Assembly (NCBI GenBank): GCA_017430925.1
Contig: JAFRMA010000098.1
Location: 1-64,000, forward strand
Origin: Solobacterium sp.
GTDB lineage: Bacteria > Bacillota_I > Bacilli_A > Erysipelotrichales > Erysipelotrichaceae
DNA: 64,000 bases
Direction: 5' to 3'
The notes under the pieces were generated by a model. That model saw nothing but the letters and a program-made list of their open reading frames with translations. It had not been told where the DNA came from and did no database searches. Each line of letters opens with the position of its first letter. Within the stretch, counting starts at the first letter, position 1. Positions 41,962 through 50,895 of the stretch are shown here, piece by piece. The translations under genes were made by a program, and so were the position numbers.

Positions 41962-43317
41962 TTACTCCCGCAAACTGCCGCAGTACTGCTCAGCAGCTTT
42001 ACCATAGGCTTCAGATAAACCAAGATCCCATAACATCTGTAACATGGTAAACCGGTCACGTACTTCCTTGGCGGCTTCGACTGCCTGATGGATTTCTTCT
42101 GCAGGTACGCCCATCCCGGTCGCTTCCACAGGTGCACCCATACTGCGCAGCAATTCCACCATCTCTTCTGTCGCCGGTAATTCTTCACGGATCATCATCC
42201 GGATCTGCGGCCAGTTCTCCTTCATCCGCTTCAAACGCTTATTCCTGTGTTCAGGGTCATTCTTCCCTGCTTTCTTCTCAAGAGAAATGATCGCGTCTGC
42301 CGCATCCATGTAGTAACTGTGCATCTTCTCTTCCCAGGCTTGCATGTCAAACGGACGTTTCATCGCTTCCTCAAAATCCGGTTCTTCCTGTTCCAGACGG
42401 TGGTACAACCACAGGGCGAGGACCATTCCTACACCAACCTGTGTTCCATGTAATGCAGGCATCCTTCCGTTCATCAGCGCTTTCATCTCCCAGAAATGCG
42501 AGAAATGATGTTCACATCCCGATGCCGGCCGGGAATTCCCCGCAAAGCTCATCGCCAATCCGGTCAGTACAAGCGCCTCGGTCACTGCCTTGATTGCCTG
42601 CGGATTTCTCTTCACCACCAGATCTTTCTGTTCCATGACTGTCTGTAATGCCTTCTCTACCAGACCGACGATTTCTTCACAGTAATACTCATCATTGATC
42701 AAACGAGAAAGTTTCCAGTCCATCAGACAGGTATATTTACCCAGGGTATCACCCAGCCCTGCCGCGATCATGTGTATCGGTGCCGCGCACAAAACCTCCA
42801 GATCACCGATGATGGCTACGGGTGTATGGGCATCTATCGTTGTCTTTACATGCTTAAGCATCAGAGGTGCTCCAAGAGACGCAAACCCATCCATGGATGG
42901 AGCACTCGCCACGATCATGTAATCTTTGCCCATGCGGTGACTGACAAACTTACACAGATCGTTGATCGTACCGGAACCAACTGCCAGAATCAGTTCTGTA
43001 TCCATCGGTACAGCCGTCAGGATCTCTCCGATTACTGCTTCATCCGGAATGACTTCTTCCTGGGCAAGAATGAGCTTTCCAAAGGATATCCCTGCGTTCT
43101 CCAGTTCCTGTGCCGCGTACTTCCCGGCAGCTTCCCAGATATTCTGATCTGTTACCAGAAAAATACGCTCATAACCGAATTTCCGGATATGCTCTGGCAG
43201 TCTCTTCATTGCCCCTTCATCAATATCAATCAGTTTAATGGGATTGTAGTGTATACGTCCGCAGGAACAGTGTATTTCTCTGTTTAGGTAGTTGTTCAAA
43301 TCAAAATCTATACTCAT
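41962..43317 (-). CDS. AraM-like sn-glycerol-1-phosphate dehydrogenase
   Basis: The 451-residue protein belongs to the iron-containing alcohol/polyol dehydrogenase superfamily. It shows the AraM/EgsA pattern: AVGSGTINDLCKFVSHRMGK (NAD loop) and a SAPSMDGFASLGAPLM block, then GLGDTLGKYTCLMDWKLS with metal-binding residues. AraM of Bacillus subtilis makes sn-glycerol-1-phosphate. GGAGGAGGAA fits the ATG at 43317. It overlaps the HAD gene by 4 nt and the kinase gene follows by 7 nt. The product may feed archaeal-type lipid-like compounds or a sugar phosphate. Confidence 0.85.
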   Translation of the reverse strand: MSIDFDLNNYLNREIHCSCGRIHYNPIKLIDIDEGAMKRLPEHIRKFGYERIFLVTDQNIWEAAGKYAAQELENAGISFGKLILAQEEVIPDEAVIGEILTAVPMDTELILAVGSGTINDLCKFVSHRMGKDYMIVASAPSMDGFASLGAPLMLKHVKTTIDAHTPVAIIGDLEVLCAAPIHMIAAGLGDTLGKYTCLMDWKLSRLINDEYYCEEIVGLVEKALQTVMEQKDLVVKRNPQAIKAVTEALVLTGLAMSFAGNSRPASGCEHHFSHFWEMKALMNGRMPALHGTQVGVGMVLALWLYHRLEQEEPDFEEAMKRPFDMQAWEEKMHSYYMDAADAIISLEKKAGKNDPEHRNKRLKRMKENWPQIRMMIREELPATEEMVELLRSMGAPVEATGMGVPAEEIHQAVEAAKEVRDRFTMLQMLWDLGLSEAYGKAAEQYCGSLRE

Positions 43318-43982
43318 CGTTCCTCCTCCAGCAGCTCTTTTACCGCATAAAGATCCGGTAATATTCTCCACGCTATCCCGGCATACTCTTCCCCCGGATA
43401 CTTAAGATCCGGAATACAAATCACCTTCATGCCTGCTCTTTCAGCAGCCAGGATCCCGGCTTCACTATCCTCCAGCACAAGGCAGTCCCGCGCAGACAAA
43501 CCTCCCTTTTCGCATACTTTCAGGAAAATATCCGGGGCAGGTTTTCCGTTACTGATATCCTCCTTGAATGCCATCGCGTCAAACATTGTCTCCAAACCGT
43601 GAATCCGCAGGATCGTTCTCGCTCTCTTCTCATTTCCGGAAGTTGCCAGGCATACTTTAACCTGATTATGTTTGAGGTACCGGATCAGTTCACGGGCACC
43701 GGGTTTCAGCATGATCGTCCTTAAGTCATAGTTGCTCAGATAATCTGTAACGATTACATACGCTTCATCCAGGGTAACCGGCAATGTAAACATATCGATC
43801 AATCCCTGAATGTTCTCCTTCAAAGATCTGCCGCTGAACCCTGCAGTATATTCTTCCAAGGTAAACTCTGCCCCGTACTTCTCTGCCAGAGCCGCAAATG
43901 TCTGATAGTACATCTTCTCACTGTCTATCAGTAAACCATCCATGTCAAAGATGATAGCTTGAAACGTGTTGTTTTTCTTCAT
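43314..43982 (-). CDS. HAD-superfamily sugar phosphatase / beta-phosphoglucomutase-like
   Basis: From the ATG at 43982 the product is 222 residues. Motif 1 is IIFDMDGLLIDSE (10-22) with the nucleophile aspartate. LATSGNEKRA is motif 2, NGKPAPDIFLK motif 3 and VLEDSEAGILAA motif 4. A cap domain of beta-phosphoglucomutase type is present. In Bacillus subtilis the ara operon contains AraL, a HAD phosphatase, beside AraM. The same neighbour order here suggests an AraL-like phosphatase that removes accumulated sugar phosphates. It leads this operon, with weak ribosome binding (CAGG). Confidence 0.85.
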   Translation of the reverse strand: MKKNNTFQAIIFDMDGLLIDSEKMYYQTFAALAEKYGAEFTLEEYTAGFSGRSLKENIQGLIDMFTLPVTLDEAYVIVTDYLSNYDLRTIMLKPGARELIRYLKHNQVKVCLATSGNEKRARTILRIHGLETMFDAMAFKEDISNGKPAPDIFLKVCEKGGLSARDCLVLEDSEAGILAAERAGMKVICIPDLKYPGEEYAGIAWRILPDLYAVKELLEEER

Positions 43983-44127
43983 ATGATTACCTGTCTGATG
44001 AATCTTTAACGTTATTATAACATTGATCAAAGATGAAATAACCTGTATCGCCGGGATCAATAAACAGGTTTGTGTCATTTCCGCATTATCTCAGTGCTAT
44101 AATGGCTAGGCAGAAAGGCATTCAGAA

Positions 44128-45000
44128 ATGAGCGGACACAGACAGGAAAACAGAATCTCAAGACGTACAGCTATTTTGGAGGTGCTTGCGGCAAGCATCT
44201 GTTTTTCCACGGGCGGATTATTCATGAAATTAATTCCGTGGAATGCGCTGGCAATCAACGGTGTAAGAAACCTGATTGCGTGTTGTGTGATCGGAATCTA
44301 TCTGCTTATCACAAAACACAAAGTAAAATTCAACCTGACAGTTCTTATCGGAGCTGTATCCATGGCCGGGGTAACGACCTGTTATGCCATTGCGAATAAA
44401 CTTACCACTGCGGGAAATACGATCATTCTGCAGTATACTGCACCGGTGTGGATCATGGTTCTGGTCTATCTGTTCTTTGGGAGGAAACCGAATCGTACAG
44501 GTGTTATTTCTCTCTTGATCGTATTTGCCGGGATCTTATGTTTCTTCTTTGAAGGTCTCTCCACAGGGAAATGGCTGGGTGATCTGATTGCGCTGATTTC
44601 CGGAATATTCTATGCCGGTGTGTTCATGTTAAATAGTTTTGAGAAAGGGGATGCGCTTTCTTCGGTATTTCTCGGGCAGATGTTGTGCGGAATCTTCTTA
44701 TCTCCCCTGGCAATGAAGGAAACAGACTTCTCACTTCCTGTATTGCTTTCCGTCTTCTTTCTCGGTGCCGTACAGGTTGGTCTGGCTTATATCTTCTTCA
44801 CTTCCGGGACAAAGTATATTGATCCTCTTACAGCGTCTATTATCAACGCTCTGGAACCAATACTCAATCCAGTGCTGGTGGCTGTATTTTACGGGGAAAG
44901 ACTTGGCAGATTGTCTCTGATTGGTGCTGCTGTCGTCCTTTGCGGTATCCTGTACTACAACATCAAAGAAGCGCTGGATACACGCCAACGTTCATCATAG
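44128..45000 (+). CDS. EamA (DMT superfamily) transporter
   Basis: The 290-residue protein has about ten membrane spans in two EamA repeats. The STGGLFMKLIPWNALAINGV opening and PLTASIINALEPILNPVLVA near the end are typical. A TATAAT with TGC extension (near 44095-44101) is a good promoter. The ribosome binding site is weak. It is divergent from the HAD-led operon and may export a metabolite. Specificity cannot be told. Confidence 0.9.
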   Translation: MSGHRQENRISRRTAILEVLAASICFSTGGLFMKLIPWNALAINGVRNLIACCVIGIYLLITKHKVKFNLTVLIGAVSMAGVTTCYAIANKLTTAGNTIILQYTAPVWIMVLVYLFFGRKPNRTGVISLLIVFAGILCFFFEGLSTGKWLGDLIALISGIFYAGVFMLNSFEKGDALSSVFLGQMLCGIFLSPLAMKETDFSLPVLLSVFFLGAVQVGLAYIFFTSGTKYIDPLTASIINALEPILNPVLVAVFYGERLGRLSLIGAAVVLCGILYYNIKEALDTRQRSS

Positions 45001-45026
45001 CCCTTCTTTGAGTACTTAAGCACATA

Positions 45027-45054
45027 AAAACGAACCGTTTTGATGGTTCGTTTT
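45027..45054. terminator. Bidirectional terminator between EamA and the aldo/keto reductase gene
   Basis: AAAACGAACC pairs perfectly with GGTTCGTTTT around an 8-nt loop. Confidence 0.92.
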
Positions 45055-45065
45055 CTGTTTCAGTT

Positions 45066-45914
45066 CTATTCCTGATCGTCCCAGTCCGGTGTCCAATTCA
45101 GATATCTCTGTCTCATTTCATCTGTAAATACTTTGTATTGTGTTCCGGTATCCAATAAAGCGATTTCCTTCATATCTTCATCACTGAGTGAGAAGTCAAA
45201 GATATCGATATTCTCCCGGATATGTTCCGGGGATTTGGAACCAGGAAGAACAGAATTCCCCATCTGGATATGCCAGCGCAGGATGATCTGTACCGGAGAT
45301 TTCCCATACTTTTCCGCCAGACGCAAGATTACCGGTTCCTGTAACAAATGACTGTCCGCATGACCCAGCGGATACCAGGCCTCCAGAACGATGCCCTGAC
45401 TCTTCAGATACTCCCGCAGTTCTTTCTGCGCTGCGTACGGGTGTGTCTCTACAGTGACCAGAGACGGCTTGATCTCAAAGCGTTCCACAAAGCCTTTGAT
45501 CTGTTCCCGGGAGAAATTCGACAGTCCCAGGGCTCTTGCCTTGCCTGCCTTCACCAGCTTCTCAAAGCTCTCCCAGCAGGCGTAGTAATCACCCACAGGA
45601 TGATGCACGATCAACATATCACAGTAGTCGATCTGTAAACGACGTAATGATCCCTCAAACGCCTCTTCCGCATGGGTATAATCGGACGGCCAGATTTTTA
45701 CGGTAATGAATAATTCTTCCCTGGGTATACCGCAGCCTGCGATTCCCCTGCCTACGGCTTTTTCATTCTGGTAAGAACTAGCTGTATCGATATGCCTGTA
45801 TCCGCATTTCACTGCCTCAATCACCGCATTCTCCGCATCTTTCCCAAAAATACGAAGTGTGCCCAGGCCTAATGCAGGCATCTGTATTCCGTTGTGTAAT
45901 GTCAGATATTCCAT
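45066..45914 (-). CDS. Aldo/keto reductase
   Basis: The 282-residue protein is a complete AKR. The catalytic tetrad is visible as D43, Y48 (HIDTASSYQNE), K73 (FITVKIW) and the histidine of LIVHHPV. Such enzymes reduce aldehydes and ketones with NADPH; 2,5-diketo-gluconate reductase-like members have this length. It follows the large membrane protein by 15 nt, so the two form an operon, but no functional link is clear. Confidence 0.93.
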   Translation of the reverse strand: MEYLTLHNGIQMPALGLGTLRIFGKDAENAVIEAVKCGYRHIDTASSYQNEKAVGRGIAGCGIPREELFITVKIWPSDYTHAEEAFEGSLRRLQIDYCDMLIVHHPVGDYYACWESFEKLVKAGKARALGLSNFSREQIKGFVERFEIKPSLVTVETHPYAAQKELREYLKSQGIVLEAWYPLGHADSHLLQEPVILRLAEKYGKSPVQIILRWHIQMGNSVLPGSKSPEHIRENIDIFDFSLSDEDMKEIALLDTGTQYKVFTDEMRQRYLNWTPDWDDQE

Positions 45915-45929
45915 ATAACCTCCGTAGTC

Positions 45930-47990
45930 TTATCTCTGTACTTTCTTGACTTTATATTTACTGCCTGTATACAGGGATACTGTACAACCTTCCGTAGCTT
46001 CATCAAATTCCGGACTCTGCCAGTACTGAAGTAAGACATAGTCCACATCATATTCCTTCAGATATCCGCAGCTCTTTGTATAATCGGGATCCTCTTCTTC
46101 CAGCCAATCTTCTTGTTTACGGGCAATCTGATAGAATTCTTCATTGACTCTGTCCAGCGGATAATGATAATGCCACGGTCCGAAGATCTGATACGCTTCC
46201 GGGATATACGTCAGTGTTGCGCTGCTCTGAGAGATCAATACCGGCTGTCTATCTGTAATCGTATCTGTCTCTTCTTTCAGCACCAGGATTGCCTGACGTT
46301 CATCCGGATCAATCTTATAGATCCCATCCACGGATTTACCTCCGCGTATATAGACCCAGTAAATCCCCGTAGTCTGATCCAGCATGAAGGATCCGACATT
46401 CCCGAGTATGGTGGCGAAGATCAGAAATCCACATAACACAGGTACAGCATATTTCTTCTTTTCAATCTTCCGGGAGATCAGATCCAGGAAGAAGATCTCG
46501 GTCAGAGGGTTAAACAACGTCATGAAGTTCCGGTAGAAGACCATGCCGGTAATTGTTTTCTGTAACAGGATCATGCACAGCGGATTCAGGAAGTATACCA
46601 TCATCATGATCGTAAACGCGCGCATCCAGCGTTCATCATCCCCGATACTTTCAGGTTTTGCGAGTATGATCAGGATCACACCTGCCCACCGAAGTACATT
46701 TACCAGACCATCCAGCCACTCACTATGAATAAACAGATAATCGGTCATCATGTCCAGATGGCGGAAATCCCAGAAATAGTATGAATAAGAAGTAAAGTCT
46801 GATTTCTCAACCAGATGGACCACAAACGAACCAGCCGCAAACATCACCGGCACAAGGATAAAGAAGATCTGTTTCCCATACTTTGCGAAGAAATCTTCAC
46901 CAAGCGCGAGGATCCGGTTTTGCGGACGAAGCGCAAGATAGATCAATAGACCGGTGTAGAGTACTGCCAGAAGGATTCCCGCCTTCGGGGATACTCTGGA
47001 TAAGAACGCCAATACATAACAAACCATCGGCAGGATCAGCCAGATCATATCGCACAGGGCATGCGGTCTCTTCCGGGCAAAGAGATACCCGGCTAGAGAG
47101 AACATTACCGCAAAGCTCATGAACAGAAAACTGGAAGAACACGCAAACCCGGCTGCCAGGGGGAACCATAATAACCAGCGGATCTGATCTGTTCCATCTC
47201 TCTGCCAACGCATGATGATGTACAGTAGTAGCAGGATAAACAACCCGCGGAACGTATTCCCGTAGAATGCAAAAGCGATGTCCCAGTAAAAGAAATTCGC
47301 ATAGAACAGCGCAAAGACCAAAACCACGATACGGAAGATACGATTCGTGCTGCGCATACTCTTTACTGCGGACACGATCAGGGCATTGGTACACATATTG
47401 TACAGAAGCCCCAGCCCCCAGACCGATACCACAAGATTACTGACATAGGAGGATGAACCTAGCACAAAGTGCGGAGCATTCACCAGCCAGCACACAAAAG
47501 ATCCGAAGTGATAATACCCCTGGAACAGATAATAGACATTCCATTCCTGACCACGTAATCCCGTTGACAGATCATACATGTTTATCGCAGGCGCATTGAT
47601 ATTCAGTGCGATATAGTTCAGGTATGTTGTGCTGTCGGCGTAATCCAGATCCACATACATCCTGGAGAAGACCACGAAGAATACCGCCGCAGCCCCAAGC
47701 ACGATCAATGTGTCGATACTCCGCAGTGAACGTACAACATCTTTAAACGACAACAGAGTCATCACCAGTGATACTGCCAGCACTGCCAGTGATATACCGA
47801 TGATCCAGGTAAAAGACAGATTCAAAGAGATTGGGATGTAATACAGTGTCTGCAATACACCGAGGATCGCCGCAAAGCCCAGGGGAGCCGCAAGTCCTCT
47901 TCTTTCAACCTTGAACCGGTTCAGCAGAAAAACACCGGTACCTTCCGACAACAACATCAATACAGCAACTACAATCAGTATTCTTTTCAT
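45930..47990 (-). CDS. Large polytopic membrane protein of unknown function
   Basis: The 686-residue protein has many hydrophobic spans (at least eleven) from the N terminus to about residue 540. A soluble C-terminal region of about 140 residues ends in TGSKYKVKKVQR. The layout, with long loops such as MYVDLDYADSTTYLNYIALN holding acidic residues, resembles GT-C-type glycosyltransferases, which use acidic residues in an external loop. I cannot assign a family. It precedes the aldo/keto reductase gene in one operon. Confidence 0.7.
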   Translation of the reverse strand: MKRILIVVAVLMLLSEGTGVFLLNRFKVERRGLAAPLGFAAILGVLQTLYYIPISLNLSFTWIIGISLAVLAVSLVMTLLSFKDVVRSLRSIDTLIVLGAAAVFFVVFSRMYVDLDYADSTTYLNYIALNINAPAINMYDLSTGLRGQEWNVYYLFQGYYHFGSFVCWLVNAPHFVLGSSSYVSNLVVSVWGLGLLYNMCTNALIVSAVKSMRSTNRIFRIVVLVFALFYANFFYWDIAFAFYGNTFRGLFILLLLYIIMRWQRDGTDQIRWLLWFPLAAGFACSSSFLFMSFAVMFSLAGYLFARKRPHALCDMIWLILPMVCYVLAFLSRVSPKAGILLAVLYTGLLIYLALRPQNRILALGEDFFAKYGKQIFFILVPVMFAAGSFVVHLVEKSDFTSYSYYFWDFRHLDMMTDYLFIHSEWLDGLVNVLRWAGVILIILAKPESIGDDERWMRAFTIMMMVYFLNPLCMILLQKTITGMVFYRNFMTLFNPLTEIFFLDLISRKIEKKKYAVPVLCGFLIFATILGNVGSFMLDQTTGIYWVYIRGGKSVDGIYKIDPDERQAILVLKEETDTITDRQPVLISQSSATLTYIPEAYQIFGPWHYHYPLDRVNEEFYQIARKQEDWLEEEDPDYTKSCGYLKEYDVDYVLLQYWQSPEFDEATEGCTVSLYTGSKYKVKKVQR

Positions 47991-48134
47991 TTGTCACTCC
48001 GGTTCTATGACTACTTCATAATCATAACATTAATCTCAGGAATTCCTGCAGATACAGGCACAGAAAAGATGATGATTTCCCCAAATATCCGTTACAATTA
48101 AATCAGCAGAAAAGAATACAAAGGAGGAATACTC

Positions 48135-48647
48135 ATGGAATTCAAAGATGTCATAAAAAACCGGTACTCTTGCAAAAAGTACTCGGATCGTCAGGTAGAG
48201 CCTGAAAAACTGAACTACATCCTGGAAGCCGGGCGTCTTGCCCCGACAGCGAAAAATCTTCAGGAACAACATATCTATGTGATTCAGACCCCGGAAATGC
48301 TTGCGAAGGTTGATGCGCTGACACCTTGCCGGTATGGCGCGCCTACCGTTGTTGTCGTCGCGTTTGACAGTAAGAATGTATTCACCTATCCGGGAGGAAA
48401 ACGTGATTCCGGTGTGGAAGATGCCACAATCGTCGCAACTCACATGATTCTGGCAGCCGCAGACGCAGGAGTAGACAGCTGCTGGCTCAACTTCTTAGAT
48501 CCGGAAAAAACAGCTAAGGAACTTGGACTTCCGGAAAACGAAGAAGTACTGATGCTTATGGATCTGGGTTATGCCGCAGAAGGTGCAGGACCTCTGCCTA
48601 ACCATACTAACCGCAAGGCGCTGGAAGAAACGGTTACCTACCTGTAA
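48135..48647 (+). CDS. Nitroreductase family FMN protein
   Basis: The 170-residue protein has the nitroreductase opening FKDVIKNRYSCKKYSDRQVE with the FMN-phosphate-binding R-S-x-R-x-F-like segment (here RYSCKKY). The RLAPTAKNLQEQHIYVI block near 36 follows, with the VEDATIVATHMILAA helix and a C-terminal LMDLGYAAEGA. It uses FMN and NAD(P)H to reduce nitro compounds, quinones or similar. AGGAGG marks the start. It stands alone between the membrane protein and the cytochrome maturation genes. Confidence 0.92.
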   Translation: MEFKDVIKNRYSCKKYSDRQVEPEKLNYILEAGRLAPTAKNLQEQHIYVIQTPEMLAKVDALTPCRYGAPTVVVVAFDSKNVFTYPGGKRDSGVEDATIVATHMILAAADAGVDSCWLNFLDPEKTAKELGLPENEEVLMLMDLGYAAEGAGPLPNHTNRKALEETVTYL

Positions 48648-48670
48648 ACCGGCAAATACACATAACAAAC

Positions 48671-48713
48671 AAAAAAGTCTTTTCTGATCCTCAGGAGCAA
48701 AGAAGACTTTTTT
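48671..48713. terminator. Bidirectional terminator between the nitroreductase and ccsA-like genes
   Basis: AAAAAAGTCTT and AAGACTTTTTT arms flank an imperfect inner stem. A-T runs on both sides serve the two convergent genes. Confidence 0.9.
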
Positions 48714-48717
48714 TAAT

Positions 48718-49527
48718 TTACATCAGCCGGCTCAGAACCACTCCGTAGGAATGTAAACCGGGAATAATCGTATTCACACCGATAAAAGTAAACAGCACGA
48801 CCGGTACGGCAATTACTGCAAACCATGCCAGTTTTATTCCTGTCACCTTTTTACTGATACGCAGATGCAGGCAGATCGCATACAAGATCCAGGTAATGAG
48901 TGCCCATACTTCCTTAGGATCCCAGGTCCAGAACGAAGACCACGCTTCTTCTGCCCAGATTGCCCCAATCACGTTCGTTACCGTGAGCAGCAGCAAACAT
49001 ATCGCAATCACACGATAGATAAAGTAATCAATCTCCGGCAGACGTTCATCTTCTTTATCCTTCTTATGAATCAGAATATACCGGATACCGGAGGCTCCTG
49101 CCAGCATGAATGACGCATACGCAAACGCCGCGCTTCCGATATGTGATACAAACCAGACACTGCGCAGTGCCGGCATCAGTTCATGGATTTCTCTAGGCAA
49201 TAAAGCCGCATAAAGATAGATTGCCCAGGCCATGATCATTGCTACGGTAGTGATCCATTCCAGTCCAAGACGGTAATGCAGGAACACAAGAATCACGGAA
49301 ATACCCCAGGAGAACATCACCGCGAATTCAAATTGATTGGCCATGGGTACCCTTCCCGCCTGTATACCACGCATGACCAGATATACCGTATGTGCCGCAA
49401 ATCCTGCCATGAAGATCATCCAGGATGCTTTGGTCAATCCATCCTTCTTCCACACCTGTCCAAAGAACCGCAAAACCATACCAAGGAAATACAGTCCTAT
49501 ACCTCCAAAAAAGAATACATCCAACAT
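48718..49527 (-). CDS. CcsA/CcmC-family cytochrome c biogenesis protein
   Basis: The 269-residue protein has about eight membrane spans and the tryptophan-rich SFWTWDPKEVWALITW motif (around residue 196), which binds heme in system II heme lyases. With ResB, encoded 6 nt upstream, it forms the complex that carries heme out of the cell and attaches it to CxxCH motifs of c-type cytochromes. The adjacent pentaheme NrfA is the obvious client. In relatives such as Wolinella, a dedicated NrfI (a CcsA-ResB fusion) is needed for the CxxCK heme; here the parts are separate. Confidence 0.92.
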   Translation of the reverse strand: MLDVFFFGGIGLYFLGMVLRFFGQVWKKDGLTKASWMIFMAGFAAHTVYLVMRGIQAGRVPMANQFEFAVMFSWGISVILVFLHYRLGLEWITTVAMIMAWAIYLYAALLPREIHELMPALRSVWFVSHIGSAAFAYASFMLAGASGIRYILIHKKDKEDERLPEIDYFIYRVIAICLLLLTVTNVIGAIWAEEAWSSFWTWDPKEVWALITWILYAICLHLRISKKVTGIKLAWFAVIAVPVVLFTFIGVNTIIPGLHSYGVVLSRLM

Positions 49528-49533
49528 ATACTT

Positions 49534-50757
49534 CTACTCCTTCTCTTTTTTCAAGACAGACTTTAATCTTAGCTCTAGTCCTTCAGCTTTCTGACTGCAG
49601 ATTCGATAGCCGGCGGGTGTGACCAGCACAACAACAGGAATCCATAAGAACGTTACTGCCAGCCCAAAGACCAAAACCAGTACCGCAATCAACAGGAACA
49701 AGTTGATGTACGCAGGAGATTTCTTTATCCGAAGTCCCGGATATTCCACGGGATCTTCAAAGTAGTAGGTATAGTCACCGACATCAATACTATCTCCGGG
49801 AAACGCAAGCATCGCTTCTTGTCCGGTTTCATTGATGACCACAAATACATACACCGGATTCTCATATCTTCCGGAAGTCGATGTAATCAGCTGCATCCCT
49901 TCTTCCGTCTCCGTAAAGCCCGGATACAGATTATCTATCAGTATCCCGGTTTTCCCGTCAGATGACAGGAAGTCCTGACTTTCAATATTGAACGTATCCT
50001 GGTGATTCTTTTTATCCCTTACGGTGATCCTTCCAATCGTTCCGTATGTCTGCTGGTATACCTTGTATTGTCCTGCAGATGCCGGGTGATTCACGGATAC
50101 TTCTGTCAGTCCGCTCTCCTTCCCGTTTGGAAGAATTATATTCACTACACTCTTATAATCCAGTCTTCCTGTACTATCTGTGATGGAGAAAGAATCCACA
50201 TAAATCTCCGTACCATCTTCCAATACCAGTGATTCCTTGGGCATACATGTCTGATCCGTGATCTTCGGCATGATCATACCCAGTGCAAAGAAGACCACAG
50301 TAAACAAGATTCCCAGATGGGTGATAAATGTACCGTAACGTCCAAATCCATTCTTGTAGTAGACTGTACGGTCTCCTGTCTGTCTGGTATGACAGCGCAT
50401 CCGTACAAGCTCCAGCCTGACTTTATCCAGTGATTCCGGGTCTAGTTCAACAGTTTCTCTTCCCTGTAAAGCCGTGTCGACCAGATCTTCTTCATTGATC
50501 CTGCGGAAACGCACAATGGAACATAACGTGAGATTGATACACAGGAGAATCACGATTACCACAAAATACCAGCTGGTAAAGATCCTGTTTAATCCCAGAG
50601 TGAGAATCATCTGATAGTACGAAGGATAATTCCTGACATAGTACATTATTTCATTATTCTGTGGTATTACGCTTCCTGCCACAGAGAAAAGAATGATCAA
50701 TCCCAGAAGGATGACCCCGAATGTCATTGAGCGCAGAAATGTACTGATCTTTTTCAT
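49534..50757 (-). CDS. ResB-family cytochrome c biogenesis protein
   Basis: The 407-residue protein has the ResB pattern: a membrane span near the N terminus (SMTFGVILLGLIILFSVAGS), a second after about residue 58, a third near residue 140, a large external domain, and a fourth near residue 350. ResB holds apocytochrome c for heme attachment. It lies 6 nt before the CcsA gene on the same strand. A terminator separates it from nrfA, but partial read-through would join them. Confidence 0.9.
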   Translation of the reverse strand: MKKISTFLRSMTFGVILLGLIILFSVAGSVIPQNNEIMYYVRNYPSYYQMILTLGLNRIFTSWYFVVIVILLCINLTLCSIVRFRRINEEDLVDTALQGRETVELDPESLDKVRLELVRMRCHTRQTGDRTVYYKNGFGRYGTFITHLGILFTVVFFALGMIMPKITDQTCMPKESLVLEDGTEIYVDSFSITDSTGRLDYKSVVNIILPNGKESGLTEVSVNHPASAGQYKVYQQTYGTIGRITVRDKKNHQDTFNIESQDFLSSDGKTGILIDNLYPGFTETEEGMQLITSTSGRYENPVYVFVVINETGQEAMLAFPGDSIDVGDYTYYFEDPVEYPGLRIKKSPAYINLFLLIAVLVLVFGLAVTFLWIPVVVLVTPAGYRICSQKAEGLELRLKSVLKKEKE

Positions 50758-50840
50758 TTTTCCTGTATTTCTGAATAAACCTGTAAGTAGTATAGCATTT
50801 TACCGTGATAAATTTCCATTACGGCAAACACGGATAGGAA

Positions 50841-50867
50841 AGGGATGAAGTAATAAGCTTCATCCCT
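50841..50867 (-). terminator. Terminator of nrfA
   Basis: A perfect 10-bp stem (AGGGATGAAG/CTTCATCCCT) has a 7-nt loop and a TTTCCTATCC tail on the minus strand. It is 28 nt past the nrfA stop, between nrfA and the ResB gene. Confidence 0.88.
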
Positions 50868-50895
50868 GTATTCTGATCAAGTTGTAATCTAACAA

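Noticed and set aside
41955-42188. Longer kinase frame from 42188
   Set aside because: It overlaps the AraM-like gene by 227 nt, and the extra residues look like out-of-frame translation; the kinase fold begins at 41954.
44041-44075. AACCTGT/ACAGGTT hairpin between the HAD and EamA genes
   Set aside because: The genes are divergent so no terminator is expected; a 7-bp stem with a long loop is too weak to call an operator.
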